Notes: a model not told the origin generated them from the letters alone. DNA of 64,000 bases from an uncultured Clostridia bacterium (GCA_947624285.1 CANQJS010000003.1:62001-126000); one strand, 5' to 3'; shown: positions 52,113-60,223, numbered from the stretch's first letter. Numbers and translations: made by a program.

Positions 52113-53021
52113 TTACATATTTATAATCCTCAAATACTGTTCTAATCTTTCTGTAACATATTCGGCAATGAGATTTGTCATAGGTTTTGCATCGTGATTT
52201 CTTGAATAACTGTCAAACGCATCATAATAGCGTTTCCTGTCTGCGAACTTAACATTAATCGGAGGATAACCATATTGCATCAGTTCAAAATTCATAAGCA
52301 GTCTTCCCGTCCTGCCGTTTCCGTCAATAAAGGGATGTATGCTCTCAAATTCAAGATGAAATCTTGCGATCCTTTCAAAAATGTTCATTGTGCCTTTCCT
52401 TTTTTCATTTTGAGCTAAAAGTTCAGAAATTTTAGGCTCAATCATATAAGGCTGCGCAGGCTCTGCATAAGCGCCCATAATCCTAACAGGAACTCGTCTG
52501 TATACGCCCTTGTCCTCCGGTCTGTTCATTAAAACTAAAGAGTGTATATTCTTTATTACAAATTCCGTAAGCGATTGTTTACTGCTTACAATATCCTGAA
52601 CATATAAAAATGCGTCTTTATGCCCGACAGCTTCCAAATGGTCTTTAAGCGGTTTTTGGTCTATCGTTATCCCCTCAAGCACCATTGCAGTTTCCTGAAG
52701 TGTCAAGGTGTTGCCTTCAATAGCATTGGAATTATAAGTAAACTCGATCAAAAATTCTTCATTTAATCTCTCAAGCTCGCCCTGAGTAAGAGGTCTGCAC
52801 GAATCAAGCTCAGACTTTAACTTCTCGATTTTTTCAATTGAAATTGTTTGCTTTGAAGATTTTTTTCTGCCGTCTTCAGGCTTTTGTGCATTTTCCGGTA
52901 TCATATAAAGATTTCCTTTGCGAATAACACCCTCTATTTTATTCTCTTGACAAAGAACACGAACACGCCTTGCGGACAAGCCCCACTTTTCAGCGGCTTG
53001 CGAAACCTTAATATAATTCAT
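52113..53021 (-). CDS. Fic-domain AMPylator with N-terminal HTH and inhibitory helix
   Basis: About 302 residues. The N terminus is HTH-like (VSQAAEKWGLSARRVRVLCQ). An inhibitory motif, SNAIEGN ((S/T)xxxE(G/N)), precedes the Fic core, so this is a self-inhibited class II enzyme. The catalytic motif HPFIDGNGRTGRLL is canonical. Fic enzymes transfer AMP, or other nucleotides, to protein hydroxyls; the target is unknown. ATG at 53021 has AAAGGAATG upstream; the open frame extends 15 codons. Monocistronic in the accessory island. Confidence 0.92.
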   Translation of the reverse strand: MNYIKVSQAAEKWGLSARRVRVLCQENKIEGVIRKGNLYMIPENAQKPEDGRKKSSKQTISIEKIEKLKSELDSCRPLTQGELERLNEEFLIEFTYNSNAIEGNTLTLQETAMVLEGITIDQKPLKDHLEAVGHKDAFLYVQDIVSSKQSLTEFVIKNIHSLVLMNRPEDKGVYRRVPVRIMGAYAEPAQPYMIEPKISELLAQNEKRKGTMNIFERIARFHLEFESIHPFIDGNGRTGRLLMNFELMQYGYPPINVKFADRKRYYDAFDSYSRNHDAKPMTNLIAEYVTERLEQYLRIINM

Positions 53022-53154
53022 AATATCATTCCTTTTTTGAGCAATTATAGGAATATTATAACGCAAAATAGGAACAATATCAATGATTTATTGTAATTAT
53101 TATTGTTCCCATTACTGAAATTTTCAGAAACCTTGAACAGAAAATCAAATAATT

Positions 53155-53186
53155 AAAGCCTGTGTTTTAAATGCAGGCTTTTTCTT
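53155..53186. terminator. Bidirectional terminator
   Basis: AAAGCCTG-TGTTTTAAATG-CAGGCTTT with a T-run on the plus side and an AT-rich tract on the minus side, downstream of the MazG-like gene. Confidence 0.7.
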
Positions 53187-53264
53187 TGCAAAGCAGCTTG
53201 ACCGGATCCAACGGCTATGCCCAACAATGGGGAAGCCGTTCGCGTCAATTAAAATTTTCAGCGG

Positions 53265-53582
53265 TTATCTGTTTTCCTCAAAAACGATTCCCGTATTATA
53301 CTTTTTGTTGTTTATCTCCTCTTTGATTTTTATTACGCTTTCAACATCTATATCATAGCAATTTGCTATTGCCATAGAATAATATATTACATCCCATATT
53401 TCCTCATCGATCGTGCCTTTAATGTTTCCGCTGTTTTTATATAAAACATCTTTTCTCATTGCATTTGCAAGCTCGCCGACTTCTTCGGACAGCTTGAGAA
53501 AGTAATCCTTTTTTAATTCGGGCTTATAATCCTTTCGTTTTATATAGCTTTGTATGTACTTTACGCTCGTTTTTCCGTCCAT
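53265..53582 (-). CDS. MazG-like nucleotide pyrophosphohydrolase
   Basis: A 105-residue all-alpha NTP pyrophosphatase. The EExxE-type motif is LKLSEEVGELANAM and the partner ExxD-type motif is DEEIWDVIYYSMAIA. It would hydrolyse NTPs or dNTPs to NMPs, a house-cleaning role. Length fits the MazG-like short group. Stand-alone. Confidence 0.82.
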   Translation of the reverse strand: MDGKTSVKYIQSYIKRKDYKPELKKDYFLKLSEEVGELANAMRKDVLYKNSGNIKGTIDEEIWDVIYYSMAIANCYDIDVESVIKIKEEINNKKYNTGIVFEENR

Positions 53583-53752
53583 ATGATAAAAGCCCCTCCC
53601 AAATAATATTTTAATTTACGGATTTAGCCGTATTTTCCAATGCCCGCCGTATTTATACAAGCATTTTATCTCTTTAATACTTAGTTTACAGATCATTTTT
53701 GGCATACGCAAATATGTTTAAGCCATATAATTTTATTTACCGATAAATCATC

Positions 53753-54439
53753 TTATACTGGAGGGTTGCTGTTGGCATACAGTGACTTGAAATATTCATT
53801 GAACTCATCCGATGCGTTATCAAAAGATATAAAGTCGCCGTCAACAATCCTTTTATCTGCAATCGCCTTATCAAAAGCAATCAGCAATTCATCATCTTTC
53901 CTGAATGAATCATAGGCATCGAATTTAATTTGTTTACCGTCATTCATTTCTAAATCGTAGCATAATTGTGTCGCAAGACCCCACATACCTGCGCGCGTCA
54001 CTTCAATCGTCATTTTTGCTTGTTCAATATCATCATATGAATAAACTGTCTTATTTTTTTGAAAAAGTGTGTTATATGAAATCGTATTTTTATTAAATAT
54101 CCAAACATTACTGCTGAAAACTATTGTGACAATCAATATGACCGATAACAAAAAAGATGCGCAGCCGATATATTTTTTATTTGATGTTTTTCTGCTTGGC
54201 TCAATGTAAAATCCAACGGCGAAAAAAATGGCAAATATGAACGGGAAAATCATTTCGTGGCTTAACCCGGGAAATTTTACCCACGCAAAATAATCGGGCG
54301 AATATGCTTTTAAGGTTAATAACTCCAACAGATAAATATATATAATCATGAAAGCTGCCATAATTATCGTCGTTGCCAATAAAATCAGACCCTGTTTATT
54401 GGATTTGCCGGATTCGTGTGAAACTTTCTTTTTTTTCAT
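53753..54439 (-). CDS. Hypothetical membrane protein
   Basis: About 228 residues, no recognised family. A basic N terminus, a span at ILLATTIIMAAFMIIYIYLL, two further spans before residue 120, and a C-terminal soluble region (TISYNTLFQKNKTVYSYDDI, then MWGLATQLCYDLEMNDGKQI) that resembles a PH-like fold. ATG at 54439 is chosen because AAAAGGAGAAAG precedes it; the open frame extends nine codons. One of several AT-rich orphan membrane proteins in a row on this strand. Confidence 0.65.
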   Translation of the reverse strand: MKKKKVSHESGKSNKQGLILLATTIIMAAFMIIYIYLLELLTLKAYSPDYFAWVKFPGLSHEMIFPFIFAIFFAVGFYIEPSRKTSNKKYIGCASFLLSVILIVTIVFSSNVWIFNKNTISYNTLFQKNKTVYSYDDIEQAKMTIEVTRAGMWGLATQLCYDLEMNDGKQIKFDAYDSFRKDDELLIAFDKAIADKRIVDGDFISFDNASDEFNEYFKSLYANSNPPV

Positions 54440-54466
54440 TTCAACTTTCTCCTTTTGTTTCACCAT

Positions 54467-54703
54467 TTATTTAATAAAAGAATCAATTATTCTTTTAATT
54501 GCCTCATTATCTTTCCTGACCTTTCGGATATAAAAGCCCAGCAGTAAAATTATAACCACGGTCACTATCACCAAAAGCCATATTTTTTTAAGAATGATTG
54601 AAAGGATCGGTAAAACAGAAAATACTGTTACGGGAAAGAATAAAACTATGTATTTTGACCTTTTATGTTCTTTGACTTGTTCATTAAGGGCTTTTCCGAA
54701 AAT
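54467..54703 (-). pseudogene. Remnant of a small membrane protein gene
   Basis: An open frame of 78 codons (FGKALNEQVKEHKRSKYIV, then two hydrophobic stretches VLFFPVTVFSVLPILSIIL and IWLLVIVTVVIILLLGFYI, ending AIKRIIDSFIK) has no usable start codon; an in-frame TAA precedes it, and upstream of that stop the frame is open again from ATGATGCCG. It looks like a gene inactivated near its start. It ends right before the gene at 54439. The rest of the gap up to 54866 shows nothing. Confidence 0.45.
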
Positions 54704-54866
54704 TTAGGCGTGCCTTTTAATAGTTTTCCGTTTAAAACAAGCAAACGGCATCATTAATAACTCAAAGCTTTAGCAACATACTGAAATATTTATAATTTGT
54801 TATTCAAAATCTAACAGCGGAGCTTAATTAGTGAAACTCCTTGTCGCAGAGTGAGGCTATTATTAT

Positions 54867-55322
54867 TCAATTTTCTTTGTAATAAACAATTTGTCTTGAA
54901 TATTTTGCATAAACAATCGTTCCGTTGAGTTCTTGATAAGGTCTGTCATCTTTTGGTAAATCTATTAAATATATTCCTGTCAATGTTATTGAATCTCCGC
55001 TTTTTTCTTTAACTTGACTCATCCCATACACTAAGTTACTGCCACCAGTGCTATTCATAGATTCTATTGACATTGTAGCATCTTCAATAACTATATACTG
55101 ATCTTGACGCATATCTACTATTCTTGGAACAGCTAAATACAGTAAATGAAAAATTAAATAACCGATAATGACCAAACAGGCTATTTTTACTTTCTTATAA
55201 TTGATTTTCTTTTTGAATAAAAAAGCAATAAAAAGAACCAACAAAACGATTCCGATTTGACAACCATCTACTTTAAACAATGTAAGTATAATATCTTGCA
55301 GAACAGAATCATAAATTTCCAT
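54867..55322 (-). CDS. Hypothetical membrane protein
   Basis: About 151 residues, no recognised family. Two spans (CQIGIVLLVLFIAFLF; VKIACLVIIGYLIFHLLYLA) followed by a soluble, beta-rich C-terminal half (YIVIEDATMSIESMN, GDSITLTGIYLIDLPKDDRP) presumably outside the cell. ATG at 55322 is chosen for its GGAGGAAATAT site; the open frame extends seven codons. AT-rich, flanked by gaps of 70-400 bp, so monocistronic. Confidence 0.62.
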   Translation of the reverse strand: MEIYDSVLQDIILTLFKVDGCQIGIVLLVLFIAFLFKKKINYKKVKIACLVIIGYLIFHLLYLAVPRIVDMRQDQYIVIEDATMSIESMNSTGGSNLVYGMSQVKEKSGDSITLTGIYLIDLPKDDRPYQELNGTIVYAKYSRQIVYYKEN

Positions 55323-55412
55323 ATATTTCCTCCATAACGGCATTTATATTTGATGCCCGTATCGTTAAAATAACCTTTGGCAACACAAAAATCGCCCTTG
55401 TGTTTTCTGCGC

Positions 55413-56195
55413 TTAACCGATTACCGTGACTTTAGAATTACCTTTTGATGCAATATCTGAATCCGATTCAAAATCGGACGACACGGAAAGCGACTCTCCG
55501 TCTGTTTTTTGACAAATAACAGATATATGTTCCGGATATTCATCTTGCTCAATTATGCAATAGTATAAGTAGAAATCGACGGTTTTCCCTTTAAAATCAA
55601 ATGTCATCTTTTCCATTTCGGCTTTTACCCCGCCAATGGTGATTGATTCGCAATCGGGCGGCGCAATTCCCGCGTAAACCGATCCGTAATATTTTGGACC
55701 GCTTTTTACTTCATACGAGGGGTAATCAACAATATAGCTGTAATCAGGATTTAAAATTTCTTCATCGGCGATATAATCGTTAGCGTATAAGTAATACTTG
55801 TTTTTTAAAGGACCTTTGATTTCCGCAACATTTATAACGAATTGTTCGGTATCGTTTTCTGAGCCGTCGGCGTCGAGGCAGGCGTAAATGGCAACCGTAT
55901 GATTTCCTACCTTGTATTTCTCGCTGTAATATTCAATATTGCTTACAGGAGACATTCCGTTTATATCGTCATAAACATCGATGGGAAGAAATGAGTTGAT
56001 TATTCCGATAATTAAAATAATGGGAATCAAAACTATAAGCACTGTTAAGAATTTGTGCCGCGCGAGAAAATCGCTTATTGATTTTTCGTTTTCGGCAATA
56101 AATGCGGCTTTGTTTTGATCCTGCCTTTCCTTTTCTTCTTTATAGCCCTTTTCCATTTCCTTTTTAAAAATCTTGAAAAATTTACGAATTTTCAT
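55413..56195 (-). CDS. Hypothetical single-span membrane protein
   Basis: A 260-residue protein: highly charged cytoplasmic N terminus with Lys/Glu repeats (about 1-48), one membrane span (FLTVLIVLIPIILIIGIINS, about 49-68) and an external beta-rich domain to the end. No known family recognised. The ribosome binding site ACAGGAGGTAAGTT is strong. The pattern (short cytoplasmic part, one span, globular outside domain) is common in orphan immunity-type proteins, but this is only a suggestion. Confidence 0.65.
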   Translation of the reverse strand: MKIRKFFKIFKKEMEKGYKEEKERQDQNKAAFIAENEKSISDFLARHKFLTVLIVLIPIILIIGIINSFLPIDVYDDINGMSPVSNIEYYSEKYKVGNHTVAIYACLDADGSENDTEQFVINVAEIKGPLKNKYYLYANDYIADEEILNPDYSYIVDYPSYEVKSGPKYYGSVYAGIAPPDCESITIGGVKAEMEKMTFDFKGKTVDFYLYYCIIEQDEYPEHISVICQKTDGESLSVSSDFESDSDIASKGNSKVTVIG

Positions 56196-56256
56196 AACTT
56201 ACCTCCTGTAAAAGTCAAGGTTTTAATCTGCTTGCCGCACTGCCCGTGCGATTTCC

Positions 56257-56979
56257 TTAATCTATTATTTTCTTAATCAATTTTGCAAAGAATTTTGTTG
56301 TTCCCGAGGTTTCCTTATCGTTTGCGATATCCGTAAGTATATCTTCAAGCTCTTCCGTGTCATTCTCGTTTTGAGCGTATGATTTTATATTTGAGTCACA
56401 GTCTTTGCAGATTTTATTGAATGCCTTGATTGATTTCAGCGACGGAATAAAGCCCACGAATACCAAAATCAAGATCGCCAACAGCATGCCTATTTTAAAA
56501 TCCAAGATTTCATAGATTATTCCGGCAATTATGAAAGGCAAAGCCGATAAAAATACTAATTGCGTCAAACTGTGTTTCAGTATCGGTTTGTCCGCTTTTT
56601 TATAATTGTAATTTATGTTTTTGATATCATTTCGCGAAGCGTCCGTTTCCGCGAAGCATAAACAAATATTTGAATTATTGATTCTGCGCTCTTTATCGCA
56701 AAAATCAAGCCGATTTTCACCTTCGGTGCAAAGATAATCAAACTCACAAACGCAGTTTATTTTGCATTTCGCGTCTGTGTTCAGCGCTGTCGAAAGCCAA
56801 ACGGACAGAAAATTGACCTTGATTTTAGTTTTAATGTCGTATTCCGCAAAAATATGTAAATTTGTATTATCCGTTTCAAAAGATTCCGCCTCATCGGGCT
56901 TGAGAAAAATTGTTTTGCCGCTTATATAAACAATGAGATTTTTATCAACGGAATTATTTTTGATACATATTTTCGCCAT
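56257..56979 (-). CDS. Hypothetical membrane protein
   Basis: A 240-residue protein. The first 135 residues look like a beta-sandwich with several Cys (CKINCVCEFDYLC), then two spans (LTQLVFLSALPFIIAGIIY, GMLLAILILVFVGFIPSL), then a charged helical tail. The order (soluble domain first, then a hairpin of two spans) suggests a cytoplasmic domain anchored by its C terminus. No family recognised. Ribosome binding site AGCGAGGTAAATAT. Confidence 0.62.
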   Translation of the reverse strand: MAKICIKNNSVDKNLIVYISGKTIFLKPDEAESFETDNTNLHIFAEYDIKTKIKVNFLSVWLSTALNTDAKCKINCVCEFDYLCTEGENRLDFCDKERRINNSNICLCFAETDASRNDIKNINYNYKKADKPILKHSLTQLVFLSALPFIIAGIIYEILDFKIGMLLAILILVFVGFIPSLKSIKAFNKICKDCDSNIKSYAQNENDTEELEDILTDIANDKETSGTTKFFAKLIKKIID

Positions 56980-57049
56980 TTGTATATTTACCTCGCTTTA
57001 GAAATAATTATTGCTCAGCCATATAATTCGTCAGATATTTGTTTCCGGC

Positions 57050-57478
57050 TCACTCAAATGCGGCTATGTATAATATTAATTGCGCAATAAAAAATGTCAA
57101 CGAAGTGTTGAGTAATATTCCTTTTACACTTATCATCAAATCTTTAACATTTCCTTCAACTTTTTTCTTTTCTGTTTCGTATCTCCAAATTTCCGCTTCC
57201 AGTTTTCTTAAATAAAAACATATAACGGCTGACAGTATAATCGCAAACCACCATCTGAATATAAATGCCAATATAAAAACACATATATCATATCCGAATA
57301 AAATGGCAAAAGTTGCTGCGCGCTTTCTGTCTGCATTTTTTCTTGCTAACAGAAACAGGCATAAAGTGATCAGACCGTAGATTAGCAGCGCTGTTAAAAG
57401 TATAAGATATTTCACATCGTCAATAATTACTAAATAAAATATCGTTTCGGAAAAAATCTCGTTTATTTTATCATCCAT
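57050..57478 (-). CDS. Hypothetical membrane protein
   Basis: About 142 residues with four hydrophobic segments (YLILLTALLIYGLITLCLFL, AATFAILFGYDICVFILAFI, FAIILSAVICFYL, TSLTFFIAQLILYIAAF). No family recognised. ATG at 57478 follows GGGGGAAAGG closely; the open frame extends six codons to a TTG. Confidence 0.55.
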   Translation of the reverse strand: MDDKINEIFSETIFYLVIIDDVKYLILLTALLIYGLITLCLFLLARKNADRKRAATFAILFGYDICVFILAFIFRWWFAIILSAVICFYLRKLEAEIWRYETEKKKVEGNVKDLMISVKGILLNTSLTFFIAQLILYIAAFE

Positions 57479-57582
57479 ATCCTTTCCCCCAAACAATTAT
57501 TTTGTTGACTGTTTATTATGTATTTAGACTTTTCTGATTTTAACTGAAACCGCAAAGGTCATATAAAGCTTTTGTGAGTGGC

Positions 57583-58007
57583 TTATTTTTCCGAACGAAA
57601 GTATTTTAATATCGATAACTGTAAAACAATCGAAAAAATATTGATTATTATAGTAAGTATAAAATAAAAGTGGATTTTAAAAATCAACGAAGCTCCTATA
57701 CCGATAAGCGCCAAAGAAACGCTCAATATCTTTACCCACTTAGGAAGAAAATCAAATGTATCCGGTCCTTTATATGACAGATCAAGCTTAATAATTTTTG
57801 AAAAAACAACAGATTTTAAAGCAGTAATAAAAAAGAATATTATAGATATAACAAATGCCGCTTCTAAAACATCGTTATTTACCGGCACGCCCCGCGCCAA
57901 ATCGAAAAAATGCAAAAAGCAAAGCCTGTAAATACAATAATATTAACTGTCAAAAAAAGGATCTCAATAATAGAAATTATTTTTTTCTTCAAGAAAAATC
58001 TCCTCAT
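57583..58007 (-). pseudogene. Frameshifted small membrane protein gene
   Basis: Two overlapping frames look like one gene. The first, ATG 58007 to TAA 57879 (42 codons), is a hydrophobic N terminus ending FAFCIFSIWRG; the second continues from a TTG without ribosome binding site as DLARGVPVNNDVLEAAFVIS with three more spans to 57583. The frames meet at a G/C run (57884-57899), where a one-base deletion or two-base insertion would join WRG to VPVNND. Intact product would be about 140 residues with four spans. A sequencing error is possible. Confidence 0.5.
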
Positions 58008-58023
58008 TTTTTTACATACCGCG

Positions 58024-58350
58024 TTATTTTGTGTTATACTTGCCCTTTATTTTATCAATAATTCGGCGTATTGCCAAAGTGATGGCAATGCACAACGGGA
58101 AAAACGGCGTGAACGGACCCGCCCAAAACGCGAGGTATGATGTTGCCACCACGCTGCACCATTTCCAGCCGAATAAGGCGTGGCACAAATATCCGCCCCA
58201 CACGGGCGAATACATAACAACAACGACAATGGCAAAAATAGCCACGGTACGCCAATCTTTGCACTCTTGCCATACCCATTTACAAAAGTTTATAAACTTC
58301 GTTTTAAGTTTATTAAATAAATTTTTTATCTTCTCCATTTTTTCACACAC
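58024..58350 (-). CDS. Hypothetical small membrane protein
   Basis: About 104-108 residues: a basic amphipathic N terminus, then two hydrophobic segments (TVAIFAIVVVVMYSPVWGGY and YLAFWAGPFTPFFPLCIAI) and a short basic tail. The pattern with WAGPFTPFFPLCIAITLAI recurs in small uncharacterised Clostridial membrane proteins. Start is GTG 58350 or ATG 58338; no clear ribosome binding site for either. Confidence 0.55.
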   Translation of the reverse strand: MCEKMEKIKNLFNKLKTKFINFCKWVWQECKDWRTVAIFAIVVVVMYSPVWGGYLCHALFGWKWCSVVATSYLAFWAGPFTPFFPLCIAITLAIRRIIDKIKGKYNTK

Positions 58351-58426
58351 TGTGCTTTGGCAAATTTCTGTTTATACGATTACTTCCGAATGTCATATTA
58401 CTTTTGACTTCTGATACAATATCCTA

Positions 58427-58924
58427 CTATGCTTTAAATATCCGCACATCTCCGAGCAGCTTTGTTTTACCGTTATCAACAAGTAAAGCGCCTTTTTTAA
58501 ACGCGGTCGCGTACACGGTTTTTCCTCTTTCCTTTAATACGCGCCGAATAGCGTCATTTTGCGTCTCGGTGCCTTCGTAATGAACTTCAAGATAAAAACC
58601 GCTCAAATACGAAAGCCCCTCGTAGTAATTAAATTGAGGATAATCTTTATCGGGGGATAAGTGATATTCCGACAATTGAATAACGGCGCCCGCGCTGTAT
58701 CCCATAATAATGCCGTAGGCTGTAAATCCGCCTACGATGCCATTATAGTATATACCGCTTTCTTTGCCGTATAAATTTTTCCATTCGGGCGGAGATTTAA
58801 CTTCCGTATCACGAAACGAGAACGCGACAACGGCAACCTTGTGCCACGGCTTTATGTATTTTTTCAGCTCATTATAAAGATAATCGGCGTTTATTTCATA
58901 TCCCTCAAGCAAAATATTTATCAT
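58427..58924 (-). CDS. Peptidase S51-like (type 1 GATase-like) protein, internally shortened
   Basis: A 165-residue protein related to peptidase S51/class I glutamine-amidotransferase-like proteins. The nucleophile elbow is IIMGYSAGAVIQLSEY; the N terminus (VAVVAFSFRDTEV, GGFTAYGI) and the C-terminal part (YLSGFYLEVHYEG, TAFKKGALLVDNG) also fit. The segment between GGFTAYGI and IIMGYSAGA, about 50 residues that normally hold the second strand and the FTGG turn, is missing without a frame break, so the protein is probably inactive. The typical length is about 220 residues. Confidence 0.65.
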   Translation of the reverse strand: MINILLEGYEINADYLYNELKKYIKPWHKVAVVAFSFRDTEVKSPPEWKNLYGKESGIYYNGIVGGFTAYGIIMGYSAGAVIQLSEYHLSPDKDYPQFNYYEGLSYLSGFYLEVHYEGTETQNDAIRRVLKERGKTVYATAFKKGALLVDNGKTKLLGDVRIFKA

Positions 58925-58991
58925 CCATCACCAAATAAATCTTTTAGCAATTTCGTTTTTATGATACCATATCAATAGGATAATTTCAATG

Positions 58992-59271
58992 TATAGCTGA
59001 GGGAAGTTGAACACAATAAGGTTTTTGCAGGTTTATTTACGCAAATACTGCTTCAAACCCCTTGTCAATACTCAAGTATTGACTTCGGTGTTTTCATTGT
59101 CTTTGCAAAAATCCTTACCGCAAAAACTGCTTAGCATCCCACGGCGAGGAGTTTTTGAGGGATTTTTGCTTTTTTCGACGCAGGCGGGCTGGCGCCCGCC
59201 AAGAAGAAAAGGGGAAAAATAGCCAAAAAGAACCGCCGTGGGACTTATCGGGTTCAACTCCCCTCAGCTAT
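58992..59271. repeat. MITE-like element with 29-bp terminal inverted repeats
   Basis: The left end TATAGCTGAGGGAAGTTGAA plus the next 9 bases to AATAAG matches the reverse complement of the right end with 3 mismatches in 29. Inside, a second inverted pair (ATCCCACGGCG near 59135 and CCGCCGTGGGA near 59232) and repeated TTTTTGCA words are present. No transposase is encoded. TA at both outer edges may be the target duplication, as for Tc1/mariner- or IS630-type elements. It ends 12 bp before the start codon of the barstar-like gene. Confidence 0.75.
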
Positions 59272-59283
59272 AAGGAGACAAGA

Positions 59284-59694
59284 ATGAACAAATTATACAG
59301 AATGACAAATGAAGAATTTGAGCGAGAGAAGATACTATATAAATATAATGATGTAAAATATATTGTTATGGACGGGAAAGGGATAGATACCTACGAGCAA
59401 TATTTTGACAAGATATGGGAGTTGTTCAATTTCGGTGAAATACCGGAAGGCTGGAAAAAAGATTATTATACCGAAGATGATTTTTTGACCGAAATGGACG
59501 AATTGACTGAACAGAAATATATTTTTGTTATTAAAAATTATGATAAATTTATGGTTGACAATGATGCTGTGAAAAAGAGAATTGAAAACTACTATGAAAA
59601 CTATTTGCTTCCTTTTTGGGACGGCGAGGTTGAACGGGTCGTTGTAGGCGGCAAGCGCAAAGATTTTAATATTTATTTGGTATCAAATGAATAA
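59284..59694 (+). CDS. Barstar-like (barnase inhibitor family) protein
   Basis: A 136-residue acidic protein. The DGKGIDTYEQYFDKIWELFN segment is the barstar-type entry (buried strand and first helix), and the end DGEVERVVVGGKRKDFNIYL matches barstar-like immunity proteins of Firmicutes, as I recall them. Barstars inhibit RNases of the barnase family. No barnase-like gene is adjacent, so it may be an orphan immunity gene. The ATG at 59284 has AAGGAGACAAG upstream; the open frame extends back through the repeat element by chance. Confidence 0.6.
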   Translation: MNKLYRMTNEEFEREKILYKYNDVKYIVMDGKGIDTYEQYFDKIWELFNFGEIPEGWKKDYYTEDDFLTEMDELTEQKYIFVIKNYDKFMVDNDAVKKRIENYYENYLLPFWDGEVERVVVGGKRKDFNIYLVSNE

Positions 59695-59711
59695 ACGGGT
59701 TGGCAAATCTA

Positions 59712-59740
59712 TTGACAAATTCAAAAATAAGTGCTATTCT
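59712..59740 (+). promoter_or_regulatory. Promoter of HMA-domain gene
   Basis: TTGACA (59712-59717), 17-bp spacer, TATTCT (59735-59740). Confidence 0.7.
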
Positions 59741-59747
59741 TAAATTA

Positions 59748-59763
59748 GTTAGCAAAAGCTAAC
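59748..59763 (+). promoter_or_regulatory. DtxR/MntR-type operator candidate
   Basis: GTTAGC-AAAA-GCTAAC is a perfect palindrome 7 bp after the -10, preceded by TTA. It resembles the metal boxes (TTAGGTTAGCCTAACCTAA-like) of DtxR-family repressors. Such boxes upstream of feo genes are known in Firmicutes. Confidence 0.5.
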
Positions 59764-59822
59764 CGGCTTTATCGACAGCTTATTTTGCGTAAATAATTCA
59801 GCAACGGCAGAGGGTGTTCTAA

Positions 59823-60077
59823 ATGGTAAAAATGATATTGGAAATAGACGGAATGGCATGCTCGATGTGCGAGGCGCATATTAACGATGCGGTGCGCAGA
59901 GCGTTTAAGGTGAAAAAGGTAAGCTCTTCCCACACAAAAAGAAAAACCGAAATCATTTGTGAGAACGAAATACCGCAGGAAGAACTGCGAAAGGTCATTG
60001 AGCCCACAGGTTACGGATTGCTTTCGGTTAAGTGCGAGCAATACGACAAAAAGGGCATTTTCGGCGGCAGAAAATAG
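59823..60077 (+). CDS. Heavy-metal-associated (HMA) domain protein
   Basis: An 84-residue CopZ-like protein with GMACSMCEAHINDAVRR near the N terminus (metal-binding CxxC) and the beta-alpha-beta-beta-alpha-beta layout, ending with IEPTGYGLLSVKCE. Members carry Cu+ or other soft metals. The tail is basic (KKGIFGGRK). It is not in an operon with a P-type ATPase here. The promoter carries a DtxR-like palindrome, so control by iron or manganese is possible. Confidence 0.82.
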   Translation: MVKMILEIDGMACSMCEAHINDAVRRAFKVKKVSSSHTKRKTEIICENEIPQEELRKVIEPTGYGLLSVKCEQYDKKGIFGGRK

Positions 60078-60134
60078 AAACCGAAAAGAACGAGAAAACA
60101 GTTTTTTATCAACTGAGCGAATGACGCTCCGGAC

Positions 60135-60178
60135 GCGTATCTGTAAAGTGTTATGACTTTACAGATACGCTTTTTTTG
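60135..60178 (+). terminator. Strong terminator after HMA gene
   Basis: GCGTATCTGTAAAGT-loop-ACTTTACAGATACGC, 15-bp perfect stem, followed by seven T residues. Confidence 0.92.
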
Positions 60179-60194
60179 TATTTTCCGCAATTCC

Positions 60195-60223
60195 TTGACT
60201 TTAAAGAACGGCGGTATTATAAT
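60195..60223 (+). promoter_or_regulatory. Promoter of sulfoquinovose operon
   Basis: TTGACT (60195-60200), 17-bp spacer, TATAAT (60218-60223), 48 bp before the start codon of the GH31 gene. Confidence 0.78.

Noticed and set aside
59155-59283. Longer N terminus for the barstar-like protein
   Set aside because: The extra 43 codons lie inside the inverted-repeat element; the strong ribosome binding site is right before ATG 59284.
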